From: Verrucomicrobiales bacterium
GTDB lineage: Bacteria > Verrucomicrobiota > Verrucomicrobiia > Verrucomicrobiales > DEV007
Assembly (NCBI GenBank): GCA_029213195.1
Contig: JARGNI010000020.1
Coordinates: forward strand, 39,947-103,946
DNA: 64,000 nucleotides
Reading direction: 5' to 3'
Shown piece after piece: positions 1 to 8,925 of this stretch. The notes under the pieces are model-generated. The model was not told where the DNA came from. It saw only the letters and a program-made list of their open reading frames with translations, and did no database searches. Within the stretch, counting starts at the first letter, position 1, and the number at the start of each line of letters is the position of its first letter. The translations under genes were made by a program, and so were the position numbers.

Positions 1-235
1 ATAGGTTCGTAAGAAGAGCATTTGTTTACAAGTGTGGCATATCCGATCACTCTATGAGAATCAGCATCTTCCAGAAAGACAGGTAACACTGGCACCTTGG
101 GTCGGGCAAGTTTCATCCAAACAGCTTTACAAGGCCAGTGCGCTGGAATTGATCGACCGAGAAAACTCACGCCCCCAAACTTTCTTTAAGCAAAACGCTA
201 ATTATTGGCTCTACTACTTCTGAGACGCTCCCTCT

Positions 236-763
236 TCAGGATGGAAGGGGTAAGAGCAAATCTCGTTCACAGGAATATTCCGTCCAGGATACCGTCATCC
301 ACTTTCCTTTTCCCTTGGGGAGATTCTTTCGGAGGATTAGCTTCGCATCGATGCGATGATCGGAGTCGATCTCCACCACTATCAGAGCGCCAAAGTTCCC
401 GGATCGCTTTACGCGAACCCGCTGGTGCCTTTTTCCAGGAGAGATGGTCTTCACCTCGATAAGAAGGTCACCGATCCGACCATCTGATCCTTGTTGGCCG
501 GAATCAGAGCGTTCCATTCCGAATCGCCGCTCCGCGTATAGTTCTCCAATCTCCCCGTAGATGGGGAGCCAACGGCCCTTGTCCTCGTAGTATTCCATCG
601 CAAAGGCGAGGAGACCTTCGATACAAAAATTGTCTTCAAAAAAGTCTTCCCTGTTGGCCTCAATTTCGTCCCGACAAACCCAATCCCCATCTTCCCAGGG
701 GCCTACTCGAGGATGCTCCTCGGAGTATCCTGGAATCCAGCGAAGGTGGGGAAATCGTGACAT
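236..763 (-). CDS. Putative nuclease-like protein (PD-(D/E)XK-like, DUF6998-like)
   Basis: A 175-residue soluble protein without a signal peptide. Residues 70-80 hold a helix with E74 (GEIGELYAERRF). Asp candidates follow at 94 and 99, then the strand LLIEVKT with E103 and K105. This E...D...ExK layout is what PD-(D/E)XK nuclease folds show. The rest resembles DUF6998-type domains as I remember them, with a basic stretch and a closing strand ALIVVEID. No specific enzyme can be named. It lies 43 bases downstream of the NERD-domain gene on the same strand, so the two are probably co-transcribed. Base composition is visibly less GC-rich than in the rest of the window, which suggests an acquired region. 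It could also be a non-catalytic nucleic-acid-binding relative. Confidence 0.65.
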   Translation of the reverse strand: MSRFPHLRWIPGYSEEHPRVGPWEDGDWVCRDEIEANREDFFEDNFCIEGLLAFAMEYYEDKGRWLPIYGEIGELYAERRFGMERSDSGQQGSDGRIGDLLIEVKTISPGKRHQRVRVKRSGNFGALIVVEIDSDHRIDAKLILRKNLPKGKGKWMTVSWTEYSCERDLLLPLPS

Positions 764-806
764 TGGGACTGGTAACTTACTTTTCTACATACTGGACGAG
801 CGCGAA

Positions 807-1781
807 TCACTTACCAAGTCCTGGCCTTTCTTGAACTCTCCTCGTCCGAACCTTCGAAAATACTTCCCTCCGAGATTTCCTAGAACTCGCGTTCGCACCC
901 TTGATTCTCTTCTCAGCGGGATCCTTTGGAAGCTCCACCCGTGTCAATTCCTCGAGTCGCTTTTCCAGCAGTTTCCACGACCGGTCGTCCAGGGACTTCG
1001 CATTTCCTCGAAGTAGCTGACGGATTTGCTTTTCATTTACTACCACGACCTCTCCCCTCGCCGTCGAGGAAGCAAACCATCCCGGGTAGGTCAACACGGG
1101 TGTCACGTCGACAGGGACATCTCCAGTCCATTCTCGAGCTGACTTTCTCAACCATTTCGCCTGTCTGATCACCTGATTCAGATTTTCTGTATCGTAGCTC
1201 CCATCTGGAAAATTAATCTTGTGACCATCATACGTCAGCTTATGCCGATCCTGATCAGCCACCTTCTTCCTGCGGCACTTCGTCTCGATGGCGAGCAGGC
1301 CGCTACCAGTCAAGACGATGTGATCGAAGTTCCACACCGATCCATTTTCCTCGACAACGAGATCATGAAAGACTCGTACCCTCTCATTCTGCAAGGCATC
1401 GAGTTCTGCACCAACACATTGCTCGCCTCGCAGCCCGGACCACATATTCGGAAGAGGCCGTATGACGTTCCAAGTCTGCCACAAGCAAAATCCGCAAGCG
1501 AAAACTCCAATGATTAGGATTGGGATACTCCAAGAACTTCCCAACAAAGAAATCGCAAGAATCGGAAAAAAGCTGCTGAAGACGGAAGCCGTCAGCCAAG
1601 TGGTAAACCGCTCCCACTGCTCCTCGCTCCTTTCCCTCAAACTATACCCAGCCGGGCGACGCATGGATTTAAAAGGCCGGACTGCATTGCGACGATTCTC
1701 GTGAAGCTTCCAGAGAAAGCTGACCAAGACCAGAAACGGTAGAAAAGGAAAACTAAACAGAAGCCAAATGGGAACGTTCAT
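807..1781 (-). CDS. NERD domain-containing membrane protein
   Basis: A protein of about 324 residues. The start at 1781 is preferred because the protein then begins with a hydrophobic segment (MNVPIWLLFSFPFLPFL); an in-frame start at 1820 would add 13 residues. There is one N-terminal membrane segment (about residues 4-24), then two more between about 60 and 104. A NERD (nuclease-related) domain runs from about 119 to 230: GEQCVGAELDAL, then NFDHIVL (D153), then ETKCRRKK (E166, K168). These are the acidic and ExK positions expected of the PD-(D/E)XK-like NERD fold. The C-terminal tail is basic, ending in a Lys/Arg-rich stretch. NERD proteins are thought to act on nucleic acids, but their exact role is mostly unknown. 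The domain would face the cytoplasm. It is the first gene of a probable two-gene operon with the nuclease-like gene at 236-763. Confidence 0.8.
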   Translation of the reverse strand: MNVPIWLLFSFPFLPFLVLVSFLWKLHENRRNAVRPFKSMRRPAGYSLRERSEEQWERFTTWLTASVFSSFFPILAISLLGSSWSIPILIIGVFACGFCLWQTWNVIRPLPNMWSGLRGEQCVGAELDALQNERVRVFHDLVVEENGSVWNFDHIVLTGSGLLAIETKCRRKKVADQDRHKLTYDGHKINFPDGSYDTENLNQVIRQAKWLRKSAREWTGDVPVDVTPVLTYPGWFASSTARGEVVVVNEKQIRQLLRGNAKSLDDRSWKLLEKRLEELTRVELPKDPAEKRIKGANASSRKSRREVFSKVRTRRVQERPGLGK

Positions 1782-1859
1782 AGCGGGCCCCGGCAATGTA
1801 AGGGGCAAACCGCGCGACACAAAAAGAAATTATGGAAATTATAAAAGCGAGGGGTGTAG

Positions 1860-2179
1860 GTCTCGATTTTGCACCCCCTCCTACCAAGCGCGATGCGCGA
1901 GGCCGGATACAGATGGCAGGCGGTCTCCCCCACCCCGGCCGTGCACAAGCTGATCTTTGCTGCCTCGAAATTTGAGTTCGAAGTCGGCGACTTGCCCCCC
2001 CCCAATTCGACCGATCGGCGATCTCGAATCTTCTCCATTTGAAGTTTGCGGACTTTCCCGTGGAGATGGTCGGAGTGCGGGCCCTCGCCTACAAGAAAAC
2101 AACTGACAAGCATGCTTGCTGGGAAGAGATGGCCGATATCTCGAATCAAGGGAATAAGAAAGAAACACCCGATCCATGA
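1860..2179 (+). pseudogene. Probable frameshifted gene upstream of the sulfatase
   Basis: Two plus-strand frames join into one plausible protein. The first runs from about 1860 (ATG at 1893) to the run of nine C at 1995-2003 and reads MREAGYRWQAVSPTPAVHK, then LIFAASKFEFEVGDLPPP. The second continues from 2003, reading QFDRSAISNLLHLKFADF and then PVEMVGVRALAYKKTTDK, and stops with TGA at 2177-2179. That TGA overlaps the sulfatase ATG as ATGA, a junction type common between real genes here. Both halves have GC-rich third positions. One missing C, or two extra, in the tract would restore a single frame. It could be a decayed gene, a sequencing error in a homopolymer, or a slippage-controlled gene. 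I do not recognise the product. Confidence 0.45.
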
Positions 2180-3537
2180 GCCGAATTTTCCTTCTCCTCC
2201 TTTCCAGCCTCAGCCTCTTCTCTCAAGGGCTTGCCGAGACGACTCCGCCGAACATCGTCTTCTTCTTTGCCGATGACCTCGGCTACGGAGACCTCGGATG
2301 CTATGGGCACCCCTACGCGAGAACTCCGAACCTCGACCGCCTTGCGGAAGAAGGAACCCGTTTTACGCAGGCCTACGTCACTGGGGTGACCTGCAATCCC
2401 AGCCGAACCGGCCTCATGACCGGTTTGCATCCAGCGAGATTTCAACGCTACGCTGCGGACTTCGGTTTTGGAGACCGGGTCACGATCTCGGAACTGCTGA
2501 AACGACAGGGCTACAGGACGGGGCATTTTGGGAAATGGCATATTGGTCCTGACTCGACCGAGGTCGATGGGATGTATGGCCTCGATGTGGTTCAGGTGAT
2601 TGGGAAGAGCAAAGGGGAGGATGCCGGTCGGGACGACGATCTGACCACTGCAGCAATTGCCTTCATGAAGGAGAACGCCGCCAAGCAGCCGATCTATGTG
2701 AACATCTGGGGGCACAGCACTCATTTCCCTGTCACGGTGCCTCCCTCACTTGCCGGAGAATTCGAGGAGATCGAGGTCGACCGAGAAGACTTTGCAAAAA
2801 CGATGCAGCACAAGTTCGACGAATGTCAGGAAATTGGCGGAGATCTCGACGAATCGATGCGGCAGTATCTTGGCGACGTTTGGTCGATTGATCGCAATGT
2901 GGAACGAGTTCTTGCAGCGATCGATGAACTGGGGATCCGGGACAACACGATCTTCGTTTTCTCCAGCGATCACGGACCCGCTCCGGTCATTCTCGGGAAG
3001 AAAGGGGCAAGAGAATTTTCGAACAACATGCTGGGGTATGCGGGAATCCATCGGGGCGGAAAACACACCTTTTTTGAAGGCGGCACGCGGGTCCCATTTC
3101 TCCTTCGCTGGCCAGGCAAAATCCCGGAAGGGCATGTCGATTCCGAAAGCGTCATCTCCTTCATTGACTGGATGCCGACCATAGCTTCCATCGCGGGGAT
3201 TGAAGAACTACCTCGCAAGATGGATGGGGAAGATGTATCGGAAATCTGGTTTGGTCAGGGTAGAGAGCGTGCGAACCCGCTGTTCTGGCAGGTCAGCTCG
3301 CAAGGTGCTTCCGGGGTGATGCGCCAGGGAAAGTGGAAATTTCACGAGGCGGGGAAAAGGGGAGAAAATCAGCTCTACGACCTTTCGACCGACCCGTCGG
3401 AAAAAAAGAATCTTGCCAACGATCATCCCGAGGTGGTTGCGGAGTTGAAAGAGAAGCTCGATGCCTGGCAGGCGGAATTGCCGAAGTCGTATGAGAAGAG
3501 GAAGAATGCTTCGAAGCGGGAAAAGAAGGTGAAGTAA
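2176..3537 (+). CDS. Secreted sulfatase (arylsulfatase family S1)
   Basis: A 453-residue protein with a signal peptide (residues 1-20, ending QGLA). The sulfatase fold starts with NIVFFFADDLGYGDLG, where D33 and D34 would bind the Ca2+. The motif CNPSRTGLMTG at residues 73-83 contains the Cys (C73) that is converted to formylglycine in type I sulfatases (C-x-P-S-R). A later SSDHGPA segment supplies further metal-site residues, and the GGTRVPFLLRWPGKI segment is typical of the family. The C-terminal part (QLYDLSTDPSEKKNLA) is the usual family ending. The length is normal and the gene is intact. It probably hydrolyses sulfate esters on a polysaccharide in the periplasm; the substrate cannot be read from sequence. 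Its start overlaps the end of a probable frameshifted gene. Confidence 0.95.
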   Translation: MSRIFLLLLSSLSLFSQGLAETTPPNIVFFFADDLGYGDLGCYGHPYARTPNLDRLAEEGTRFTQAYVTGVTCNPSRTGLMTGLHPARFQRYAADFGFGDRVTISELLKRQGYRTGHFGKWHIGPDSTEVDGMYGLDVVQVIGKSKGEDAGRDDDLTTAAIAFMKENAAKQPIYVNIWGHSTHFPVTVPPSLAGEFEEIEVDREDFAKTMQHKFDECQEIGGDLDESMRQYLGDVWSIDRNVERVLAAIDELGIRDNTIFVFSSDHGPAPVILGKKGAREFSNNMLGYAGIHRGGKHTFFEGGTRVPFLLRWPGKIPEGHVDSESVISFIDWMPTIASIAGIEELPRKMDGEDVSEIWFGQGRERANPLFWQVSSQGASGVMRQGKWKFHEAGKRGENQLYDLSTDPSEKKNLANDHPEVVAELKEKLDAWQAELPKSYEKRKNASKREKKVK

Positions 3538-3546
3538 ACTTTTTGC

Positions 3547-4761
3547 TCAACTTTCCTCTTCGCCAAGCAGCACCTCCAGTGCATCGGCGAGCCGCTCGCA
3601 CTGCTCGACTTCGTTGTACGCCTGGGCACTGATGCGGAAGCCTCGCTTCGGATGACGGGGTAGCGGAAACATGGGCAAATCAATCGCATACCGCTCAAAA
3701 AGTTGTCGCTGCAGCCTTAGGGTGGGAGTCGGTGTGCTCGCCCAATCCAGTTCAGGCTCCGCTGAAGGATCATCGGGGAGAAACACGGTGGCGAGGGAAC
3801 CGATCATTGTTTCAGGCGCCACGGTTTGCGTTCCCAGGCGCTCAATCAGAAGCCGCCGCCCCTGGAGAACGACGTCGCGATTTCGCTTCATCAACGCCTC
3901 GATCCCTCCCGGAAAAAGCCCGCTTAAGAATTGGATCGCATCCGCAATACACGCCCAGGCGGTGGGGTCGAGCGTTCCCGGCCAATCCATCACATCCGAA
4001 AATCGGCTGCGTCCTTCCCGCGGGGTATTCCACCCATGACTGATGACCAGGGGAGCGATGCGGTCCTGGAACCTCGGTTTCACCCAGAGGAAACCAGCTC
4101 CTTTCGGAGCGCAAAGCCACTTGTGGCAATTCCCGGTGTAGAAGTCCGCTCCCAAGGACTCGATATCGAGGGGAAACATCCCGGGAGCATGGGCACCATC
4201 GATGAGAACGAGGGCGTCCCGGGATTTCACCAGGGTGATCAGTTCTTCCAGCGGGAAGATCAATCCTGTTCCGCTGGTGACGTGATCGATGATTGCAATG
4301 CGAGTGCGTTCGCTGAGCGCGTCGCAGACGGCCTCCAGCACTTCATTCTCATGCTGGATCGGCAATTTGATTTCTGCTTCCACTACGCTCGCACCTGAAC
4401 GCTCTGCCACATAGCGCGCTGCGTTGTTGCAGGCGTTGTATCCCATATTGGTCACGAGAATCTCATCTCCTTCGCCCCAGTCTCGTTCGAGTGAGCGCAG
4501 CACGGTGTTCACCCCCGCTGTGGCATTTGTTATCAAAGCAAGATCACCTGGCGAAACGTTCAGCAGCTCTCCCAAGGCCGCTAGTGAGCCATCCATGAGC
4601 GGCTGCATTTCCCGGGTCAGGAACTGAACCGGCTCCCGTTCCATGTGAGCGCGCAATTCAGCCTGGCGATCCAATACCGCGACCGGGCAGGCACCGAAGG
4701 CTCCGTGATTCAAGTAGTCGATCCTGGGGTCCAGGGACCATAGATCTTCGAGAGCACTCAT
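3547..4761 (-). CDS. Class V aminotransferase-like PLP enzyme (isopenicillin-N epimerase-like)
   Basis: A 404-residue cytoplasmic PLP-dependent enzyme of fold type I. N-terminal YLNHGAFGACP is the typical opening of the isopenicillin-N-epimerase/cysteine-desulfurase-like class V branch. NATAGVNTVLRS binds the cofactor phosphate. LIDGAHAPG (D188) contacts the pyridine nitrogen. GNCHKWLCAPKG carries the Schiff-base lysine K214. The C-terminal domain is complete (RISAQAYNEVEQCERLADAL). Relatives act as epimerases, desulfurases or transaminases, so the exact reaction is open. The gene is convergent with the sulfatase, with only 9 bases between the stops, and no partner gene hints at a substrate. 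Confidence 0.9.
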   Translation of the reverse strand: MSALEDLWSLDPRIDYLNHGAFGACPVAVLDRQAELRAHMEREPVQFLTREMQPLMDGSLAALGELLNVSPGDLALITNATAGVNTVLRSLERDWGEGDEILVTNMGYNACNNAARYVAERSGASVVEAEIKLPIQHENEVLEAVCDALSERTRIAIIDHVTSGTGLIFPLEELITLVKSRDALVLIDGAHAPGMFPLDIESLGADFYTGNCHKWLCAPKGAGFLWVKPRFQDRIAPLVISHGWNTPREGRSRFSDVMDWPGTLDPTAWACIADAIQFLSGLFPGGIEALMKRNRDVVLQGRRLLIERLGTQTVAPETMIGSLATVFLPDDPSAEPELDWASTPTPTLRLQRQLFERYAIDLPMFPLPRHPKRGFRISAQAYNEVEQCERLADALEVLLGEEES

Positions 4762-4811
4762 GTCCTAGACTGACGGCGTTCGGACGAAAGGGAACAGAAA
4801 TCGCGTGGCGC

Positions 4812-5237
4812 CTATTTTGGTTGCGAACCCTTCGCTCCCGCCAGTTTTCCTCCCAGGTAGGCCATGGGCAAATATGCGCCGACGAGGTCTGCCACAGCAA
4901 ACCACACCGGTCCACCATGCATCGCGACCATCATGATTCCTCCTGTCAGGAAAAGCGCCCCGATTCCCAGGGCGAATTTCATCCGATGGCTGGCCGCCAG
5001 TTTTGCGGCAACAAAGGCTCCCACCAGGGTACCGAGAGCGTGGGCCAGCCAGGGAGCAATGAAGTGAACGGGCTCAAGTAGCTTCAAGTTCTCGGAAAAC
5101 TTTTCGGGATCGGACATATCAACACCCTCCGGCGGTGGAATCACCATGGGCCCGATCATGATGATCGCCATGTTGATCACGCTGCCGAGGACAATTCCGG
5201 CGAGCACCGCCAACACATTTCGGAGAATCGGATGCAT
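4812..5237 (-). CDS. Small integral membrane protein, unknown function
   Basis: A 141-residue protein with about four membrane segments: residues 7-30 (VLAVLAGIVLGSVINMAIIMIG), around 62-82, 88-105 and 110-130. A short soluble loop (about 33-58) is rich in Pro and acidic residues. Similar small four-helix hypothetical proteins are widespread in Bacteroidota and PVC bacteria, but I know of no assigned function. It lies upstream of the aminotransferase-like gene on the same strand with a 50-base gap, so they may be co-transcribed. Confidence 0.75.
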   Translation of the reverse strand: MHPILRNVLAVLAGIVLGSVINMAIIMIGPMVIPPPEGVDMSDPEKFSENLKLLEPVHFIAPWLAHALGTLVGAFVAAKLAASHRMKFALGIGALFLTGGIMMVAMHGGPVWFAVADLVGAYLPMAYLGGKLAGAKGSQPK

Positions 5238-5500
5238 CTCACCACTTCATCAAACTTGGAGCCGACTCGTCACGCCAAATCTACACCTAGCGCCCAGCTT
5301 TAGGGGATGTGATCTCGCACGGGTGGAGGGAACTCCACTTCGTATCCCCGTTCCTCGTGCCCCCCGGCGGTTGATTCTTGAGACGCTTTCCTAGATCACC
5401 GTTAGGAATTCGCTTTTCCACTCCGACGCTCCCTCACGGCACATTGCCCCGGCTTGGAGAGGGTCGCCTGAAAGCCATCCGAGAATCGCGCTCCCGAGTC

Positions 5501-6799
5501 TCACCAACTCTCGTATCCGAGCCACTGCTCCCCCGCCCGGTCGATGGCCTGCTGCCAGGAATCAGGAGCGTGTCGCTTCAGTCGACCGAGGATTTCCCGC
5601 TTCACCCTTTCCGTAGGCTCCATGACGGCGAGTCGCCGTTTCTCCCGGGAGGTGAAGACGAGACTCTTTTGAAAGGTTCTCGGAAGAGGCACTCCGACCC
5701 GAACGGTGGCGAGATAGGATTTCTTCGATTCGATCGATTCGAGATCCGACCAGGTGATGCGTCCCCCTCTCCCCGGCGACTTCAGAACAATGGAGTCCCC
5801 ATCGATTGCGACCCACTGGGATCCGATCGTGGAAAGATACAGGGAGACCGCGGGAACGCCGACCAAGAGGAAGAATCCACCCATCCAGCGACCGAACTCT
5901 TCATCGGCAATGGCCTCGACCAGGAAAACGCGATGAAACGCGAGATCGATCCAGGGCACGAAGGCGATCGCACTCAGGACGACCACGACGGCATCCCCTG
6001 CCATCTGCTGTCCAGCCGATCCCACTCGAATGGCGCCCCGGAATCCAGCCCCCTGCCGATACAGTTTGGTCAGCAGAATCAATCCCACCGCCACGAGAAT
6101 TCCTCCCCCGACTCGTCGTCCGGTCTGCAGGCCATCGACTGCCTGTCGCCGATCGACGATCCGCTCTTCGCCCCGTATCTCGAAGACCTCGCCCTTGTAC
6201 TCTGCAAGCGTGGCATCGGGCCCGGCAAATCGCCGCCAATCTTCCAGGGAGAAGATTTCGTCCCCCGCAGCCCCTTCGAAGAGGACCTGCAATCCGGGCA
6301 CTTTGCGCATCGATTCAGGCGAAATGAGAAGACCGGTCCCAGGCGGAAACCGTTTTCCCAACCAAGTGACCTTCACAATCTCGGGCAGGTCCTCCGCTAC
6401 CTGGGCTCCGTATTTTTCCGCGAAAGCCCTCTGGTACCCGACCTGATTCCGGATCCGGAAAAGGCGGTCGCGGTAGAGGAGCAGGAAGGAACTGTCGGCC
6501 ACCCGGAACGCCTCCAAGGGGAGGAAGGAGTCCACGTTTTCTCCCGGTTCCCGCAAGGTTCGGGATCCTTCAAAAGAGTCGTCTTCCAGGAGTGCAAGCA
6601 CTTGTGCAGGGAACCGTTTCGTTTCCTCTTCCTCCGGCTGCCAAGCCTCGCGAGGCGTCTCCGAAAAACCGATTTTCTTCGCCACTGCGACCTCGACCTG
6701 GACACTCTCCAATCGAAAGTCGGGAAACGGAAACAACAGGCCGGCCAGACCCGCCGCGAGCAGGAAAACCGCAACGATGCGGACGATCCAGTTGATCAT
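5501..6799 (-). CDS. Multi-pass membrane protein, unknown
   Basis: A 432-residue protein, the last gene of a four-gene operon running from 10576 down. It has an N-terminal membrane anchor (residues 5-25, VRIVAVFLLAAGLAGLLFPF) and a periplasmic-looking region of about 200 residues. Membrane segments follow near residues 232-246 (GGGILVAVGLILLTKLY), 268-290 and 306-326. A C-terminal soluble domain of about 100 residues follows (IDGDSIVLKSPGRGGRITW onward), which resembles a PH-like beta domain such as those in bacterial membrane proteins. That likeness is my inference from strand pattern only. No enzyme motif is visible. The gap to the upstream gene is 61 bases. Confidence 0.75.
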   Translation of the reverse strand: MINWIVRIVAVFLLAAGLAGLLFPFPDFRLESVQVEVAVAKKIGFSETPREAWQPEEEETKRFPAQVLALLEDDSFEGSRTLREPGENVDSFLPLEAFRVADSSFLLLYRDRLFRIRNQVGYQRAFAEKYGAQVAEDLPEIVKVTWLGKRFPPGTGLLISPESMRKVPGLQVLFEGAAGDEIFSLEDWRRFAGPDATLAEYKGEVFEIRGEERIVDRRQAVDGLQTGRRVGGGILVAVGLILLTKLYRQGAGFRGAIRVGSAGQQMAGDAVVVVLSAIAFVPWIDLAFHRVFLVEAIADEEFGRWMGGFFLLVGVPAVSLYLSTIGSQWVAIDGDSIVLKSPGRGGRITWSDLESIESKKSYLATVRVGVPLPRTFQKSLVFTSREKRRLAVMEPTERVKREILGRLKRHAPDSWQQAIDRAGEQWLGYESW

Positions 6800-6860
6800 A
6801 TTTCTCCCGTATCTTTCCGGCCAGCACGAGCCACCACCGAGCAGGACCAGCCCGTTTTCA

Positions 6861-7913
6861 TCACAAATTCTCGCCCGATTCGATTCCGGTGATCGCCCAG
6901 CGACCGTCGATTTTCCTGAGCTGATAGAGATCTCCCCCCGCGTCTGGCGGACCGACCACGACGGAAGCCGTGGTGCCGTCGTTGCTCTTCTCGACGAACC
7001 ACAAATTCTCTCGTGTCCCCCCGTAGTCGAAATCCACGCTCACCTTCTGATCGGTGATCTTCGGCGAACCCACTCGCGTCACTTCCTCCCTGCTGAAAAG
7101 AGGATTTACCACGTAGATGTAGGTGACCTGAGCCGGTGTTTGATAGAATTCATACATCTCCTCGTCGAGGAAAGCGGGATAGAGGCTCGTGATCTCGATA
7201 TCGTCGATATAGATCGTCCCGGCGAACCAGCTGGCTTCGAGGCTGAAGGATTCACGACGTTCCCCAAGATCATGAATGGTCGCGCTCAACTCCTGCCAGC
7301 CGCTCTCTGGGCGGACAATCCATTCACGCAATTCCGAGTTCTGTTGGGGATCGATCACTCGCAGGCGAATCTTGACGCCGGGAGGGGCACGACCGGGCTC
7401 AAGGGTTTCCAGCGACACGGTGGGTGGGATCCAAACCCGGAACGAAAAACGGACTCCCTTGACGTCGGGAGGGACCGTGAGCGCATGCTCGAAATAGTCC
7501 TCGGTCGTGAACGCCATGACGCGGTTGTCGGGATCGGCCGGGTCCTGAACCACGGTCCCGCCTCCGGGCTCCATCGAAATCCCCGTTTCAAAATTCCCGG
7601 CGGCGAAGAACGAAGGGGTCGCCGGTTTCGCTTCCACCATTCCGCGCCCAGGTTCAGTCGGCTCGCCACTCACCCCGAGGTTCTCCTCATGATGATCTAC
7701 GAGTTGTGATACGCCCTTCCGAATGACGGCAGACTGCTTTGCCAATTCCGCGTCAAATCGCTGCGAACCAAGCCCTTTGCGAAGTCGATAGAGCACTTCC
7801 GCATGTCCTTCGGCTGCCACGCCATCCAATCTCAGGGAAAAGAGATTCGCCAGTTCGCCGCGATCTCCGGCGGCGGCACGGGCGACGGCGGCCCGGTAGT
7901 CGAGATCATACAT
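6861..7913 (-). CDS. Unrecognised protein with a jelly-roll-like region
   Basis: About 350 residues, with no clear signal peptide. I chose the start at 7913 because it overlaps the upstream stop as ATGTATGA; an alternative ATG at 7934 would add 7 residues. The first 90 residues look helical. The middle (GISMEPGGGTVVQDP, then FRVWIPPTVSLETLEPG, ending TIYIDDIEITSLYP) has the strand pattern and the closing xIYIDDIEI typical of carbohydrate-binding jelly-roll domains. The C-terminal 100 residues (VTYIYVVNPLFSREEVTRV, then ENLWFVEKSNDGTTASVVV) look like a small alpha/beta fold of the NTF2/SnoaL kind. Both fold guesses are inference. It is the third gene of the 10576-5501 operon. Confidence 0.7.
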   Translation of the reverse strand: MYDLDYRAAVARAAAGDRGELANLFSLRLDGVAAEGHAEVLYRLRKGLGSQRFDAELAKQSAVIRKGVSQLVDHHEENLGVSGEPTEPGRGMVEAKPATPSFFAAGNFETGISMEPGGGTVVQDPADPDNRVMAFTTEDYFEHALTVPPDVKGVRFSFRVWIPPTVSLETLEPGRAPPGVKIRLRVIDPQQNSELREWIVRPESGWQELSATIHDLGERRESFSLEASWFAGTIYIDDIEITSLYPAFLDEEMYEFYQTPAQVTYIYVVNPLFSREEVTRVGSPKITDQKVSVDFDYGGTRENLWFVEKSNDGTTASVVVGPPDAGGDLYQLRKIDGRWAITGIESGENL

Positions 7914-8925
7914 TGACCATCTGGACGGTCTCATCTTCCCGCCCCGGCACTTCCGGACGCGTAAACTCGGCGATCAATTCGACAACGGCTTGCGGATCGC
8001 CTCCCTCACCGGTCTCGGTGCCGGAAGAGCGACTCTTCGTCATTTCTCCCGGGTCGTCTCCATTGCCCTCGCGGATCTCGGATCCAGGAAGCTGCTCGGA
8101 GCGAAGGGCCAGATCGGCAATGGGGGCATCGAGAGCGCTCGTGAATTCCTCCCGCATCTCTTCCGGGCCGAGGAGGAGATAGAGGACTGAGTCACGGACC
8201 AGGATCTCCCCGTCGAAACCCAGTTTCTCCAGGTAGTCCTCGATGTCGGACTTCTCCTCTTCCAAAGGGACATCCATGACCCCTACCTCGAGCGATGCAC
8301 CGTCGGCCATCACCTCAACCACAGCCCCAGCGAAATCCTCCAACCTCACGGAGTCGGGCTCTTCGGTGTATTCGAAATGAAGAAAGACATCGAGCGCGGA
8401 TTCCGCCTCCGTCGATGACACCTTCCAGCCGGGCTTCACTTCACAGACCCCCGGCAACCAGTTCCTCGGTTCGCCCAGGGGGAGCATGACGAGGTTCGCC
8501 TCGATCGCACGAACGAAATTGGGCAAGTGTCCCGTCGCCGTACCTGCGGAGCGCACTGTGCTCGCGGGGAGAGTGATCGTCCCGATGGGAGCCCCGCCAG
8601 CATGAAACACGATCTCGATCTGCTCTACCCAAGGAGCCGACGCCCCGGTTGCGAGAGAGGCCGCACAAATTTGACCGATGAGAAGATCCCGATCCTTCAC
8701 CCCGGATCGGAAAGCGACGACCGCTTTCTTCTCATCCATTCCTACCGCGACATCCAGCAACCCGGCATCCTCGACGAGAAATACCTCGAGAGCCCGCTCT
8801 ATCAAAGCCACCTCCTTCTCCTCTGGCGGGGCAGAAGCGGCGATGACGGTTGACCAGACCAAGCAAACGCCGAGGCAAGTCCAGCGGAGCGCTCTCCGTA
8901 TTTTTTGGGACGATTCAGGCTTCAT
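7906..8925 (-). CDS. Secreted protein of unknown function
   Basis: About 339 residues from the chosen start at 8925, which gives a typical signal peptide (MKPESSQKIRRALRWTCLG, then a hydrophobic core ending in IAASA) and an 11-base overlap with the upstream stop. ATG at 8934 is also possible. The mature part is acidic with alternating helices and strands. It ends in a low-complexity acidic and Ser/Gly-rich stretch (GNGDDPGEMTKSRSSGTETG) before a last short helix. I recognise no family. It is the second gene of the operon and overlaps both neighbours, which argues for translational coupling and a shared job with the flanking orphan proteins. Confidence 0.7.
   Translation of the reverse strand: MKPESSQKIRRALRWTCLGVCLVWSTVIAASAPPEEKEVALIERALEVFLVEDAGLLDVAVGMDEKKAVVAFRSGVKDRDLLIGQICAASLATGASAPWVEQIEIVFHAGGAPIGTITLPASTVRSAGTATGHLPNFVRAIEANLVMLPLGEPRNWLPGVCEVKPGWKVSSTEAESALDVFLHFEYTEEPDSVRLEDFAGAVVEVMADGASLEVGVMDVPLEEEKSDIEDYLEKLGFDGEILVRDSVLYLLLGPEEMREEFTSALDAPIADLALRSEQLPGSEIREGNGDDPGEMTKSRSSGTETGEGGDPQAVVELIAEFTRPEVPGREDETVQMVNV

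Noticed and set aside
32..223. A short plus-strand frame (63 codons from GTG 32, reading MWHIRSLYENQHLPERQVTL to YWLYYF).
   Set aside because: The frame opens at a stop at position 2, has a lower GC content than its neighbours, no start signal and no recognised similarity. It may be a real small gene or a remnant, but I cannot support it.
5323..5338. GTGGAG-GGAA-CTCCAC hairpin in the gap 5238-5500.
   Set aside because: A 6-base stem without a T-run, 160 bases from the nearest upstream stop; too short to call a terminator or repeat. Nothing else is visible in that gap.
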